Source: Tranzscheliella williamsii (lineage: Eukaryota; Basidiomycota; Ustilaginomycetes; Ustilaginales; Ustilaginaceae). Taken from it: a stretch of DNA of 64,000 nucleotides. How positions within the stretch are numbered: the stretch's first letter is position 1; the number at the start of each line of letters is the position of its first letter. Location: contig JALBYF010000031.1 of NCBI GenBank assembly GCA_023212725.1, positions 146,369 to 210,368 of the forward strand, given 5' to 3'. Position numbers and translations under genes: made by a program. The notes beneath the pieces are model-generated. The model saw only the letters and a list, made by a program, of their open reading frames with translations, was not told the origin of the DNA and searched no databases. Below are positions 20,001-30,598 of the stretch, one piece after another.

Positions 20001-23000
20001 TGATCGCAATGTTACTACGGCACGGCCCAGTTCGGCAACAAGTCTCAAGGCAGAGTCTGATAATTCTCACTGGTGGGCTGGCGTAGGTCACTCTAATATG
20101 CTTAGTAGCCAGGAGAGGCGGAAGCGCAAGATGAAGCAAACAAAGCTTAGTTTTTCGCAAGTGGATCCACGAGATATCATCGATATAGACAAAGCGGAGG
20201 ATGCGTCGAATGCAAAAAAACCGATCACGCTCGACTTTACCCGGCCCAAGGCAGTGTATGCGCCTCCCTCAGCGCCCATCAATGCGTACAAAGGAGCTTC
20301 TTCCAGGGGCGTTTCCTCCTCAACCGCGCGCGCTGGAATCTCAAAATCCGGCACAGGCAAACTAGCGCAGCTTAGGCAAGAGTTGAGCGGTAGCCGCAAC
20401 TTTAGGCCACAGAACGTCAATGTGCGTGCCAATGACTCGAGATGGGGTAGGAATCACGAAGACGAAGTCCCAGTCAAGGCTCCAGCGGCCGTCAGCTCTG
20501 TCACTGGTGCGCTCATCAACAAAATGTCAGCACCGACGACAGAGGCTGCCAAGGCTGCTGCTAGGAGGGCAGCAGGTGCTGCTAGCGACTCCACATCTTC
20601 CTCTTCGTCGTCGTCTGAAAGTAGTGACGATGAGAGTGAGGCCAAAGGGCTGGCTGCACTCCGTGGAGCAAAGGCGGACGGTTCACGGACGATCAAGCCT
20701 GCTCAACCACAACGCCGGCAGATCAAGGTCATGGAAGACCCGCATCTTGCCAAAGCAAGGCGGGAAAGAGCAGATGCTGAGCGTAAGCGCATCCTCCGAA
20801 GCCCTCCGGACTATGCAGCCCTTCATCGAAGCATTCTTGCCTGGAGTTACTTTTATACCGGAGAACGTCCCCCTGCTCTTTCCGGTAAAGAACCCGACTA
20901 CCGTCGCGTGCTACCTTATTTCAGCAACGCCAACGAGTATGGGTCGGTCTTTGGGCCCTTGCTCCTGCTAGAATGCTGGTCGCAGTTTCAACAAGCACGA
21001 GAAGAGGCGGACGTCTCGTCAGAGCCAAGTATCCCAATTGAGGTGGCAGGCAGATCGACCGTCGACCAGTTCGTCGATGTCAACGTCACGATCTCGCCAG
21101 AGTTGCTCCCTCCCAAGGTGAACTTTGGCGACACGGAGATCGTCCGTCTAAAAGAAAAGGTCCCGGCCGTATCGGGAGCGCAGCCGCGGATCGTACTGGC
21201 CAAAGTGGAGGCATTCAAGCGTCATCCCCAAGGCCATCAAGCAACTCTGCGTTGCTGCCTCGCCGAGGACCGGCAAGGGGTGAATGCTGCCCTTGTCAAC
21301 CGGTCCAGATGGGAGGTGAAGAAGCTCTTTTCCCTGACAACGCTGCACCGGGAATTTGCTGCTTTGATGGCAGCTCCGTACTTTGACTTATTCGGAGATA
21401 TTCTTAAAGCCAGAGTGGCGCCCAAGGTGACTCTAGCCAGCGACGAGGTCAGGAAGGCAATGCAAGGGTATCAGGTGAACGAACCTCAAGCCAGAGCTAT
21501 CCTGGGCTCTCTTGCCACGGAAGGCTTCTCTCTCATTCAAGGGCCTCCAGGAACAGGAAAAACCAAAACCATCTGCGCACTCATTGGTGCTTTCGTAACG
21601 AATCGCAAGGGACCAGCTACCTCGGTCCAAGCGGGTCAGATCAACGGGAAAGTGGGTGCCACCAAAAAGATCCTCCTGTGTGCACCTAGCAACGCTGCCA
21701 TTGATGAAGTGGCGAAGCGAGCAAGGGCCGGCATACGGCTGCTGGATGGCAAGATGATTTATCCCAAACTTGTTCGATTAGGGCGAGATGACAGCATCAA
21801 TGTCAGCGTCAAGGAAGTTTCTCTCGAATTCCTGATTGAGCAAAAACTGGAGGGAGGCACAGCGTTCGACGCCAGCAAAGGTGCGGGAGCCTCCGGAGTG
21901 GATCCAAGCGCCCTGCACGCCGAGATCCATAGTCTCAAGGTGCAGCGAGAACAGAAGCAGATGGAGCTTTCGCAGGCCAGGGCCAACAAACCACTGGCCA
22001 CGCAACTCGAAGCCGAAATCCGAAACCTCTCAGCGAAGCGGTTGGCTGTCATGTCTCGCCTCGACGAAGCCAAAGATAAGGCACAAAGCCAGTATCGACA
22101 GCGAGAGGCGGACCGCCGGCGAGCTCGGTTGGAGATCCTTGGCGATGCCGACGTCATCTGCACGACGCTCTCCGGAGCAGGCCACGAGATGCTCAATGGC
22201 GTTGCGTTCGATTTTGAGACGGTGGTCATCGACGAAGCTGCTCAGGCGGTAGAGCTGAGCAGCGTCATCCCGCTGCGTTATGGATGCAAGCAGTGCATCA
22301 TGGTCGGAGATCCTAATCAGCTGCCGCCGACAGTGATCTCTCAGCAAGCCGAGAAGCTTGGCTATTCGCAGTCGCTCTTCGTGCGAATGTTCGAGCGCTC
22401 GCCTTCGGCTGTCCATCTGCTGAGCATTCAGTACCGAATGCATCCCGAGATCTCTCTCTTCCCCTCGCGAACATTTTACGATTCAAAGCTGCTGGACGGC
22501 CCGAATATGGCCGAGCTGACTCGCCAGCCGTGGCACAAATTTGAATTGACAAGACCCTTCAAGTTCTTCTCTACCAAGGCGCTGGAGTCGCCGGGGCGCA
22601 TGCACTCGGTTGCCAATAGGGAGGAGGCCAACATCGCACTGGCGCTCTACGAGCGAATGCGATTAGACTATCCGTCGGAGAACTTCGACTACCGGATCGG
22701 CATCGTGACCATGTACAAAGCGCAGGTATTCGAGCTAAGAAGGACCTTCCAGAACCGCTACGGCCACGACATTGTAGAACGGATCGACTTCAACACGGTG
22801 GATGGTTTCCAGGGACAGGAGAAGGACATTATCATCCTCAGCTGTGTCCGTTCCTCGGCAGAGCCACGGAGCATCGGCTTCTTGAGCGACCGCCGCCGTC
22901 TCAATGTCGCAGTGACACGGGCTAAGAGCAATCTCTTCATCATTGGTAATGCCGAGCATCTCAAGCGCAGCGACGCGCTCTGGCGCAGTCTGGTGACTAC

Positions 23001-23700
23001 GGCGGAACAATGCGGCGCCGTCCAGCCCGTTACGGTTCAGCTACTACAGCGCGGAGACAAGACCCTCGCCAAGAATCACGCAAGTATGCCCACTCTCCCC
23101 CCCCAGCCCAGGAAGGAAGCAATCAAGGGGGAGGCGGGTCCGGTCACGCCTCCCAAACCTATAAGCGCTCCCGCTCCTGCGCTGGCCCGACCCGCAAAGC
23201 CGGCCAAACCGGCGCTGTCTCCCCAACTCGTGGGACCTCCTAATCGACCGCCTGGGCTTCGAGCACTGGCGTCTGGCGCCGCGCCTGCGCCGCCCTCGCT
23301 TCCAGCCAGCACCAAAGCCCGCGAAGATGCGAAGCGCAAGTCTGTTATCGTTCGTGACGAGCCGCTGCAACGCAAGCGGCCCAAGACGGAGGGAACCCCG
23401 TTGCCGTCCGGTCCACCTCGGGAGGCGGGCGGAGGAGGGCAGGCGTTGGTGCCGCCAGCGCCGCACGGGCCTGGACCGGCCGGCGCCAGGGCGACACGGC
23501 CGCCGATGCGCCCCCCGCGCGCGCCCACAGGCGCCAACGACATCCCTGTGGGCCGGATCCGCACACAGCCGGCGTCCGCCCCGCGGCCACCGCCGTCGGC
23601 CACCGGCCTGGCAGCCCTCCCTCCCCGCCCACCCCCCGCCAGCCCGCCAAAACCATCCAGCGCCGCGCTTAACGCCTTGTTCGTCCGCAAACGCAAGTAA
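17026..23700 (+). CDS. SEN1: Sen1-type superfamily 1 RNA/DNA helicase (transcription termination)
   Basis: Two exons, 17026-17390 and 17505-23700. The intron has donor GTAAGT and acceptor ATAG, 114 nt, phase 2, and its removal gives LRQ-AYLNSFPQDQL, which continues the Sen1 N-terminal helical domain. The protein has 2186 residues, close to yeast Sen1. SF1B helicase motifs are: Walker A GPPGTGKTKT (about residue 1467), motif II VIDEAAQ (about 1696), GDPNQLPPTV, QYRMHPEIS, TVDGFQGQEKD and RRLNVAVTRAK (about 1918). A Ser-rich acidic linker lies near residues 1140-1160. Residues from ~1975 on form a Pro/Ala-rich basic tail. Sen1 unwinds RNA and RNA:DNA hybrids in the nucleus, ends non-coding transcription and resolves R-loops. 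The ATG at 17026 starts the first exon. Confidence 0.95.
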
Positions 23701-24003
23701 ACCCCCACCCTTCCCCCTTTCCCCTTCCCACCTTTCTCTACTCCCCGCCGGCGCGCCAACCTGCAGCATCATCCCCCGCCTAGACCACGCACAGCATGTT
23801 TCTACCCACCATGTCCGCTCTAATCGCAGCCTCGGTAGCATCGCCCCGTGTTCGCGGCTGGCTGGGGCGGCAGCTCTTCTGACGGGCTTCGTGGAGCGGT
23901 CCTATCACAGGCGCGACGAGCAGGCACAGGCACAGGGACGGGGATGCGAACGAATGGTTGCGGTATAGACAGTGCGCTGGGGCGAGGGCGAGGGCGAGGG
24001 GGG
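23701..24003. other. Convergent spacer SEN1 / VMA6
   Basis: A 303-base spacer holding the 3' ends of two converging genes. It has C-rich stretches just after SEN1 and a GAGGGC repeat next to the VMA6 stop. No gene is visible. Confidence 0.6.
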
Positions 24004-25062
24004 TTAGAGCGGGGGGATAAAGTCGGAGATGCGGTCGCGCGCGTTCTGAGCGATGCACTCTGCGACCCAGGTAATGCTGCGGATCTCCTGCTCCTTGAGC
24101 TTGAGCCAGGCGTAGAAGATGCCGAACTGGAACTGGGTGATGGTGAGGATGCGGTTCAGCTGGACCTCGAGCTTGAACATCTTGTCCTCGAGCATGTCGG
24201 CGCTCGCCTCGCCGCCCGCGACGCCGCCCGCCGCGTCAAAGAAGCCGCGATACTCGGGCACGGCATCGCAGACCGCCTTGACCTGGTCCAGCTCGTCCGC
24301 CTTGGCCAGCACATTGTTGCCCGCCGGAAACAGCTTGCCGATGCTCGGGAAGAGCCGGGCGCGGTCCTCCTTGCTGAGCGACGTGCCAAAGGAGTTGATG
24401 GTGATGTTGATCGTCCGCCGGTCCGCCTCAAAAGCGAGCAGCTCGGTCATGGTCACGGAAGTGGTCCCGCCGAGCGACTGGCAGAACTGGTAAAAGTCTT
24501 CGAGGTAGGCCTTGTAGAGCGTATTGCGAATAATCTCAATGTTGAGATCGTCCAGATCCGAGGCAGAGATGCAGTCGCGGAAGTAGGGAGCCAAAGGGGT
24601 CTCTACGAGCACGCTGTTGTAGAGCTCCTCGACGGTGCTGGCGACGCAGAGCGCAGGCATGGTTTCAAAGACGCCGAGCGGGTGGCAGCGCTCGAGAAGC
24701 TCATGTGTATCCCTCTCGTGAAGGGTACCGGTAATGAGGAGGATGACGTTGTCGATCATGTAGGCGTAGGTGAGGTAGTCGAGGAACTGGGAGAGAGGCG
24801 CAGTGGCGTTGGTGCGGAGGTACTCGAACTCGGCAACGAGCTTCCTCGTTGCTTTTTCGGCAATGGTCGAGGTAGAGATGGGGCTGGGCTCGTTCTGCAG
24901 AAAGTTACCGTAATCCGTCGCCTGGAGCTGCATCTTGAAATCGTCGAGCGTCTCGCACTGGGTCAGAGACTGGTAGTGATTCGCCTGAAGGAGCGAGCCC
25001 TTGTACCCGCGGACGACCCCCTCGAGGAATCCGTGGTCGACATTGAAAGACAGCAGCTCCAT
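24004..25062 (-). CDS. VMA6: V-type proton ATPase subunit d (Vo sector)
   Basis: 352 residues, intron-free, the typical length of subunit d. The N-terminus has FNVDHGFLEGVVRGYK, then LTQCETLDDFKMQLQATDYG, YMIDNVILLITGTLHERD, the RCHPLG motif, TPLAPYFRDC, NIEIIRNTLYKAYLEDFY, GFEADRR-like LLAFEADRRTINI, IGKLFPAG and the terminal KEQEIRSITWVAECIAQN. All are hallmarks of Vma6. The protein caps the proteolipid ring on the cytosolic side and couples it to the central stalk in vacuolar, endosomal and Golgi membranes. A short Ala/Gly-rich insertion near residue 275 is the only unusual feature. The ATG at 25062 starts directly at the conserved N-terminus. Confidence 0.97.
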   Translation of the reverse strand: MELLSFNVDHGFLEGVVRGYKGSLLQANHYQSLTQCETLDDFKMQLQATDYGNFLQNEPSPISTSTIAEKATRKLVAEFEYLRTNATAPLSQFLDYLTYAYMIDNVILLITGTLHERDTHELLERCHPLGVFETMPALCVASTVEELYNSVLVETPLAPYFRDCISASDLDDLNIEIIRNTLYKAYLEDFYQFCQSLGGTTSVTMTELLAFEADRRTINITINSFGTSLSKEDRARLFPSIGKLFPAGNNVLAKADELDQVKAVCDAVPEYRGFFDAAGGVAGGEASADMLEDKMFKLEVQLNRILTITQFQFGIFYAWLKLKEQEIRSITWVAECIAQNARDRISDFIPPL

Positions 25063-25706
25063 GATGGACGTCTAGGCTCCGCTCGGCGGCAGTGGCACAC
25101 GCTCAGCCACGTCCGAAAGGGTCGCGTCAAAGGAACCTTGTCGAGAGACAACCAAGCCGTGAGTAGCTTCGACGTAAAACCGGGCAGCGCAGGGGAGCCG
25201 GGATGAGTGGCGGTGCGAAGTAGAATCAGCGGTGGCGGGGAAGGAAGCGCTCCATGTAGGAGAGCGACTTGGCCAAGGCGCAGCAGCTGCCAACCCACGC
25301 AGGGGCTCCTCCCCATCCCGGCACGTGACAAGAAGCGTGGTTACTAGAAATCTAACATGTCTAATCAACATCGACGCACTCAACAGCAAAAGCTCGGATC
25401 AAGCCAAAGACACACCGATGGAAAGCAGATAGGCAACAGCCGGCCCAGAACACCACCAGTAGGGAGCCAACTCCGTGTTGTTGCGCTGAAGGTCTGATTC
25501 ATTACTGATCAGAAGCCAGGCTGTTCCGTCGTGACGGTGACTGAACGTTGTGCATAGGTGCAACCACATGCCTTGGCATGCGGATTAGGCGTATGTCACA
25601 TGTATGGTGTTGCACTGCTTTCGAAAATGTGCAGCGTTGTGAGGTTGTCCTATGAGATTGTGAGGGTGGGAAGTGCGTTGCATTGTCGTACGGCCTGTTT
25701 GCTCGC
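25063..25706. other. VMA6 promoter and aminotransferase 3' flank
   Basis: 644 bases between two leftward genes. No TATA box or gene could be assigned with confidence. Confidence 0.5.
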
Positions 25707-27227
25707 TCAGCGGCTCAGGTCGGCGTCTTCGGCAACAATGCCTTCGGCGGGCCAGAGCCATCCGAACCGGTCCGGCTGATCACCACACTGGTACGACGTC
25801 ACTGTAACAAGTCACGGAGAGGCGGGGAGGGCAGAAGAGTGCTTGTCAGCAGGCGAGGTCGTGGCAGAGAGGACAGTTCTACGGAAAGGGACTTCCAGAA
25901 CCGCATGCGACGGGCTGCGGCATCACTTACACTCGTGGAAGAGGCGCTGGGCGCACTCGCCGACGGTCTTGCCATCGCCAAAGTCGATGCGCAGCACCTT
26001 GTTGTCCGCCGGAAGCTCGAACTGTGGGCCGTCGGGCGAGAGGGGGTCGTGATGGAGGATTGGCTTGGCAGAGTTGTAAGAGATAGAACGGACCGGAGTG
26101 ATGCCCTACAAGATGCCACAACATCACAGCTTACGTCAGCCTTGACCCTCTATACACCTACAGGGCATGGCTAGGCAGGCACTTACCGCGGCGGTTCCAG
26201 CAGCCATAAGCTCTTGGAACTGGTTTTGTTTGAGCTGCTCGAAGGGCACCGGGCGCAGTTCGACCTTCCATCCGCAGAGCTTCTCGGCCAACTCGGCGAC
26301 GCTGATCTTGGTGACGGAACGTAGGATGGAGGTGCTCTCGGGGATGACCAAGTGAATCTGGTCCGCCTCTTTCTTGATCAGGAGCACGTTCGAGGTGGAG
26401 AACTCGTCGATCATGGTGTGCGTAGCCGAGTCGAGATGGAGTGTGATCGGATAGCCTTTCTTCTTGGCCTCGGCCGTGGGTCCAAAGACGGGCGCGTAGT
26501 TTCCTCCGAGTTTGGTGTGGCCGGTGCCCATGGGGGCGGATCGGTCGAACGTGTCCAGCACGATGCCATCAACGGCAGGAATCGCATCTCCGCTTCCGTA
26601 GAGCGAGCCGACGGGCGTCACCCTGCGAGAGCGCAAGTGAACCGATGGCAGCAGCAGCAGAAGCAGAAGCAAGGAAGAAGGTCAGCCTCGGTTTGTACGG
26701 GTCAGGCGCGCGCCAGTTGTCTGCTGCATGATAACATACCAGACAACGAAAGTGAACTCATCGGGGCTACCAAGCATGAGGCTGGGGCCGGTGGCTATCA
26801 GAAGCGGTCGGATATAGAGAGCGCCATTCGAGGCGTTCTTCTTGTACGGCGGGACGAACTCGAGGTTGAAGGCGACGGCGGCCTTGACAGCGTCGAGGAA
26901 GAGTTGTTCTGGCAGCTCGGGCATGGAGGCCATCCTGGCGCTCAGATTCATCCGCTTCCAGTTCTGTTGCGGACGAAAGATGCGGACGGAACCAGAGGCG
27001 GATCGGAAGGCCTTGATGCCTTCGAAAGCCTGCTGACCATAGTTGAGGCACGGCGCGGCAGCATGGATCTGGAGCTTGCTCTCTTTGTGGATCTCCAGCT
27101 GTCCCCACTTGCCATCCTTCCATGTGACTTGAACGTTGCCGTTCACTTCGCGCTCCTTGAAGCCGATCTTGGTCCAGTCGACCTGTGCTGAGGGCGGCGT
27201 GGCAATGCGGCCTTGAGTGTCAGCCAT
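25707..27227 (-). CDS. PLP-dependent class IV aminotransferase, branched-chain (BCAT/ToxF-like)
   Basis: Four exons read leftwards: 27227-26740, 26622-26187, 26105-25931 and 25801-25707, giving 397 residues. Introns of 117, 81 and 129 nt have donors GTATGT, GTAAGT and GTAAGT and end in AG. Every junction keeps the frame and restores conserved sequence: FVVW-VTPVGSLYG, MAAGTAA-GITPVRS and a final exon with RFGW, the tail seen in this subgroup. The N-terminal YGQQAFEGIKAFR and the PLP lysine Lys200 in TKLGGNYAPV fit class IV fold-type IV transaminases. The LPxITR-like region is replaced by ILRSVTKISV, and MAAGTAA is intact, which points to the fungal ToxF-like branch rather than to Bat1/Bat2. 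Likely substrates are branched-chain amino or keto acids; the exact specificity is unknown. No mitochondrial leader is obvious. It shares a 477-base divergent promoter with the Trs65-like gene. Confidence 0.88.
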
Positions 27228-27704
27228 GGCTAGTCTTGATCACTATGTGGATACCTTGGGCGAGTAGAAACAGCTCAGGAAGACGGCAACAAGGTGTATG
27301 GCGGAAGAAGAACCCTCGTCGGCCTTATCGTGGAAGAGGAAGACGGGCAAGCGAATCACAGAACCATATGGATGTGACTCACAACATAAAAGCTCAGCTT
27401 CTAGAAAGTCAGCCAGACGTCAAAGCAGCACCACTGGTATAAACTGGCTGGCAGAAGCTAAAGCCCGAAGACACGCAGATGCTAAGCAGGATCGCAACAG
27501 CCAACTTGCAAGACCGAAATCAAAGCAGTGCTGCTGCTTTAACCACGCCAGAAGCTGAGTTTTTACGTTGAGAGGGTGACTCGAGTGGGATTGGTGTTAG
27601 ATTCTTGTTTTCTCTCCGCACTACGCTTAGGCCACTCCGATTCACGCATTCACATTCGCCTCCTCACCTTATCCGTTACTAGCCCTCTCGCTCTTGATGA
27701 TACC
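27228..27704. other. Divergent promoter aminotransferase / TRS65-like
   Basis: 477 bases between two divergently read ATGs (27227 and 27705). No repeat or TATA box stands out. Confidence 0.55.
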
Positions 27705-30398
27705 ATGGCCCATCAGGCGACGGCGCTGGTGCAGCTCTTCTCCCAAGCCAGCCTCTGTGTAGAACTTCCGGCCGCGTCGTCATCAGCTGCCAGGTCGACC
27801 GTCTTCTTCGATGAGCTGCTGAAGATCCACGTCCGTCTAACTCTCCCTTCGCACTCCTCAATACCGGTGCCGCCTTCGGAGCCGGCCGCAGAGCTGCCAC
27901 AAGCAAAGATCCACCTCCCCCTCCAAGCCGACAGCGAGCAGCATCTCTCTCTGGCGGTGCCTCCTCTTCTCTACTGCTTCCTCTCCTTTCTCCATGTCGG
28001 CCTCCAGGCTGATTACGTGCCCCAGCTCGACGACCCCTCAGCTCCGCCATTATCGAAAGCGTCGAATCCATACGAGCCTCTTTCCTCCATCCAGCAGCAG
28101 TATGCTCGGCTCCAACTTCTCCCCTCGCACAATCCTCCACCGCAGCCTTCCCACGCTCCCCAGACCTCCGTCCGCGCCTACTCCGCCTCCTGGTCCGGGA
28201 ATCATCCTCCAGAGCCAACCAAGCTAGCACAACGCGAGGCAAATGCAGCTACACTCCACCACCATGCGGGGTGCTGGGTCGTCGAGTGGCAGGCTGTCGT
28301 GCCCGTCCACTTTCTGGCAACGCCTTTCCAGCCTCTGCTATCCGTCACCGCTGCGCTCACCCTGCGCCTCCATCCCGTCCTTCTGGACGAGATGCTTCCG
28401 GCTTCCCGCCCTCGTACCCAGCACCTCAGGTCCGGTTTCTCTCACTCTCTCCTCACCCCGCTCCATGAAGGCCCCATCTACCCGGACGAGTCTCCTTCGC
28501 AAAGTCTGGCACGGGCCAATGCCGCGTCCGCGCTGGGCCTCGACGGGCCGAACAGTCTGGGCTTCTACCTTGCCCATCTTCCCCGGGAGGTCGTCGGCGG
28601 CAACAGCGCCATTGTAACTCCGCGCTCAGGCGTGCGCGGCCTCGAAGCCATCCAGCAGCGCCGCCACAACATCCTCAGTGAGGCCGATACCGACTCTGCC
28701 TCAGCAGCACTTCCCACCTCTAGGCCGGAGAGCAACGGAGACCTTGCAGCGCAGGTTCCTTCGCCCCGCCCTTCGGCCGCCCCTTCTCCCGACGCGTTAG
28801 CCGCATTGGGGGAGGACGTCAAGGACACAGAAGTGAGTATGTCAGCGCTTCAGGTGTTCAAGCGCAGCGCACGCTGCGTTGCCGCCCTCAAGACGGGCGT
28901 CCATGTCCGCATGCGCACGCTCTACACCGCACATCCACCTGCGCTCCCAACCTCCCCCGTCCCGCGAGGCCGCCAAGCAGTGCAGTCCACGTCGCTCATC
29001 CTGTGCGTCGAGCTCGAGAATCCCTTCCACTCGGATATTGTCTTTGTCGTCAACGCGATCAGCATCAAGATCCGCGACGGCCCAGCGGACACAGGCGAGC
29101 CCCCGCAGCTTGAAGCCAAGCCGCTGCAGCGCGACGCGGATGTCTTTCCCATAGAGCTCCTGCAGGGCGAGCAGTACAATGTGCTCTACTCGCTCGAGGC
29201 GAGCAGCAAGCGCACCAGCGCTTCGCCCTCCGACCACGCTGACGCTGCCACGGCCGCGCTCCGGAACGTCAACATTGTCGTGTCCGGACATCCACGCGCC
29301 AGGGATGCGGGCGAGGGCGCCGTGGCGGAGGTGGAAGACTTTGAGTCGCAGTGGAACTGTCAGCTGGACCTCCGCCCGGTGCTGTCCAGTGCGCTCAGGG
29401 ATGCGATCATCACCCACAGCCACGGTCCGGCGGCGGCGCGCGCGCCGGCCGCGAGCAGGACGCTCGCCGTGGCCGGCAATCCGCAGTACTCGGCTTCGGC
29501 GCTTGCGGGTGTCCGCCACGGCGAGCGGGTCTCCTCGTTCGAGACGCGCTCGGTCCAGAGCAGTGACTGGGCGCTGCAACGGTCCGAGTCCGTGGGATCC
29601 TCGCTCCTGGCGTCCAAGAACAGGATGTCCGACGCTCGATCCGCCGTGTCGGGTCTAGGGCGGGCGTTTCCAGCTGGGGTCAACGGCGGGGCGTCGCTTC
29701 TGGCGGCGCTTCCTGAGACTGCGGGCTGGGCGCAGAGCTCGGTGGGTGGTGGGCTGGATGTGGGCAAGGGCTATCTGCGGCGCGCGCAGGAGAGGGCGCG
29801 GTGCGCTGGCACCGAGGCGCGCGAGCGCGGGTCGTCGGAGGTGGCGGAGCAGGTGGTGGGGCCGTGGATGCCGGGCGTGCGCGAGCCGGCGCGGTCGCGT
29901 CCCGCTTCGTTCCAGACCGGCGCCGCACTCGGCGCGGGCGGGCTGGTGGTGCTTGTTGCGCTCCGCCCTCACGCCGAGCCGGGCGGTCGTGTCCGCGCCG
30001 GCGATATCGTCGCTGTCGACGTGGTAGTAATCCATCCCGACCAGGCCGCCGCAGCCGTAACCGGCCTTTGCCTCTCCTGGGCAACGCCCCACCGCAGCCC
30101 CAACCCCCCCGCCCCCACCCGCCTCCTCGACGCCGACGCCGCCCGCAACCGCATAGCCACCCCCCCACCTCCCGCTCTCGTTCCCCTAGACATCCACCAC
30201 CCCCTCCCTCCCCTCGAGCCCGCCCACTCCCGCTCCGCCTCCCTCCAACTCCGCTGCCTCGCCCCCGGTCACCACCCCCTCCCCCCCCTCCGCCTCCGCT
30301 TCACACACCACCCCCCAGCCCCCGCTCCCCCCACCCCCGTCGCCGCCCGCCTTACAGGCCTCGGCCTCGTCCCCGTAGCTCCCGCCCTCACCACTTGA
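27705..30398 (+). CDS. TRS65: TRAPPII complex subunit Trs65-like protein
   Basis: 897 residues, no intron seen. The frame is open from 27576, but the first ATG is at 27705. Recognisable Trs65-type elements are an Ig/adaptin-like beta region containing ILCVELENPFHSDIVFVVN and ISIKIRD, then FPIELLQGEQYNVLYSLE, and a C-terminal beta domain starting at LVVLVALRPHAEPG with GDIVAVDVVVIHP. Trs65 helps assemble TRAPPII, the exchange factor for Rab11-type GTPases at the late Golgi. Much of the rest is Ser/Pro/Ala-rich and poorly conserved in appearance. GC content is very high near the 3' end, with poly-C runs encoding Pro. The assignment rests on pattern memory of the family, so it is less certain than for neighbouring genes. 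Confidence 0.7.
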   Translation: MAHQATALVQLFSQASLCVELPAASSSAARSTVFFDELLKIHVRLTLPSHSSIPVPPSEPAAELPQAKIHLPLQADSEQHLSLAVPPLLYCFLSFLHVGLQADYVPQLDDPSAPPLSKASNPYEPLSSIQQQYARLQLLPSHNPPPQPSHAPQTSVRAYSASWSGNHPPEPTKLAQREANAATLHHHAGCWVVEWQAVVPVHFLATPFQPLLSVTAALTLRLHPVLLDEMLPASRPRTQHLRSGFSHSLLTPLHEGPIYPDESPSQSLARANAASALGLDGPNSLGFYLAHLPREVVGGNSAIVTPRSGVRGLEAIQQRRHNILSEADTDSASAALPTSRPESNGDLAAQVPSPRPSAAPSPDALAALGEDVKDTEVSMSALQVFKRSARCVAALKTGVHVRMRTLYTAHPPALPTSPVPRGRQAVQSTSLILCVELENPFHSDIVFVVNAISIKIRDGPADTGEPPQLEAKPLQRDADVFPIELLQGEQYNVLYSLEASSKRTSASPSDHADAATAALRNVNIVVSGHPRARDAGEGAVAEVEDFESQWNCQLDLRPVLSSALRDAIITHSHGPAAARAPAASRTLAVAGNPQYSASALAGVRHGERVSSFETRSVQSSDWALQRSESVGSSLLASKNRMSDARSAVSGLGRAFPAGVNGGASLLAALPETAGWAQSSVGGGLDVGKGYLRRAQERARCAGTEARERGSSEVAEQVVGPWMPGVREPARSRPASFQTGAALGAGGLVVLVALRPHAEPGGRVRAGDIVAVDVVVIHPDQAAAAVTGLCLSWATPHRSPNPPAPTRLLDADAARNRIATPPPPALVPLDIHHPLPPLEPAHSRSASLQLRCLAPGHHPLPPLRLRFTHHPPAPAPPTPVAARLTGLGLVPVAPALTT

Positions 30399-30598
30399 AT
30401 AGCATCCCCTTTTCCGTCAGCACACGCCCACAGCCAACGTGCTCATAACGAGAACCTCGCGCTTTGGCTTTCAGCCGTCCATCTCTGTCCTGACGTGAAT
30501 TTTGCGAACGAGTGGGTCGCCAGCAAGGCTGCGAAGCGGAATACAGAGGTGTGATATGAGCTTCCAGCGGATTGACGACGGGGGTTCGGGGCGCACAG

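Noticed and set aside
23044..23841. Leftward 265-codon frame at the SEN1 3' end
   Set aside because: Antisense to the Pro-rich Sen1 tail; Gly/Arg repeats only.
23848..25206. 452-codon rightward frame
   Set aside because: Antisense shadow of VMA6, rich in Val/Glu/Leu from reversed codons.
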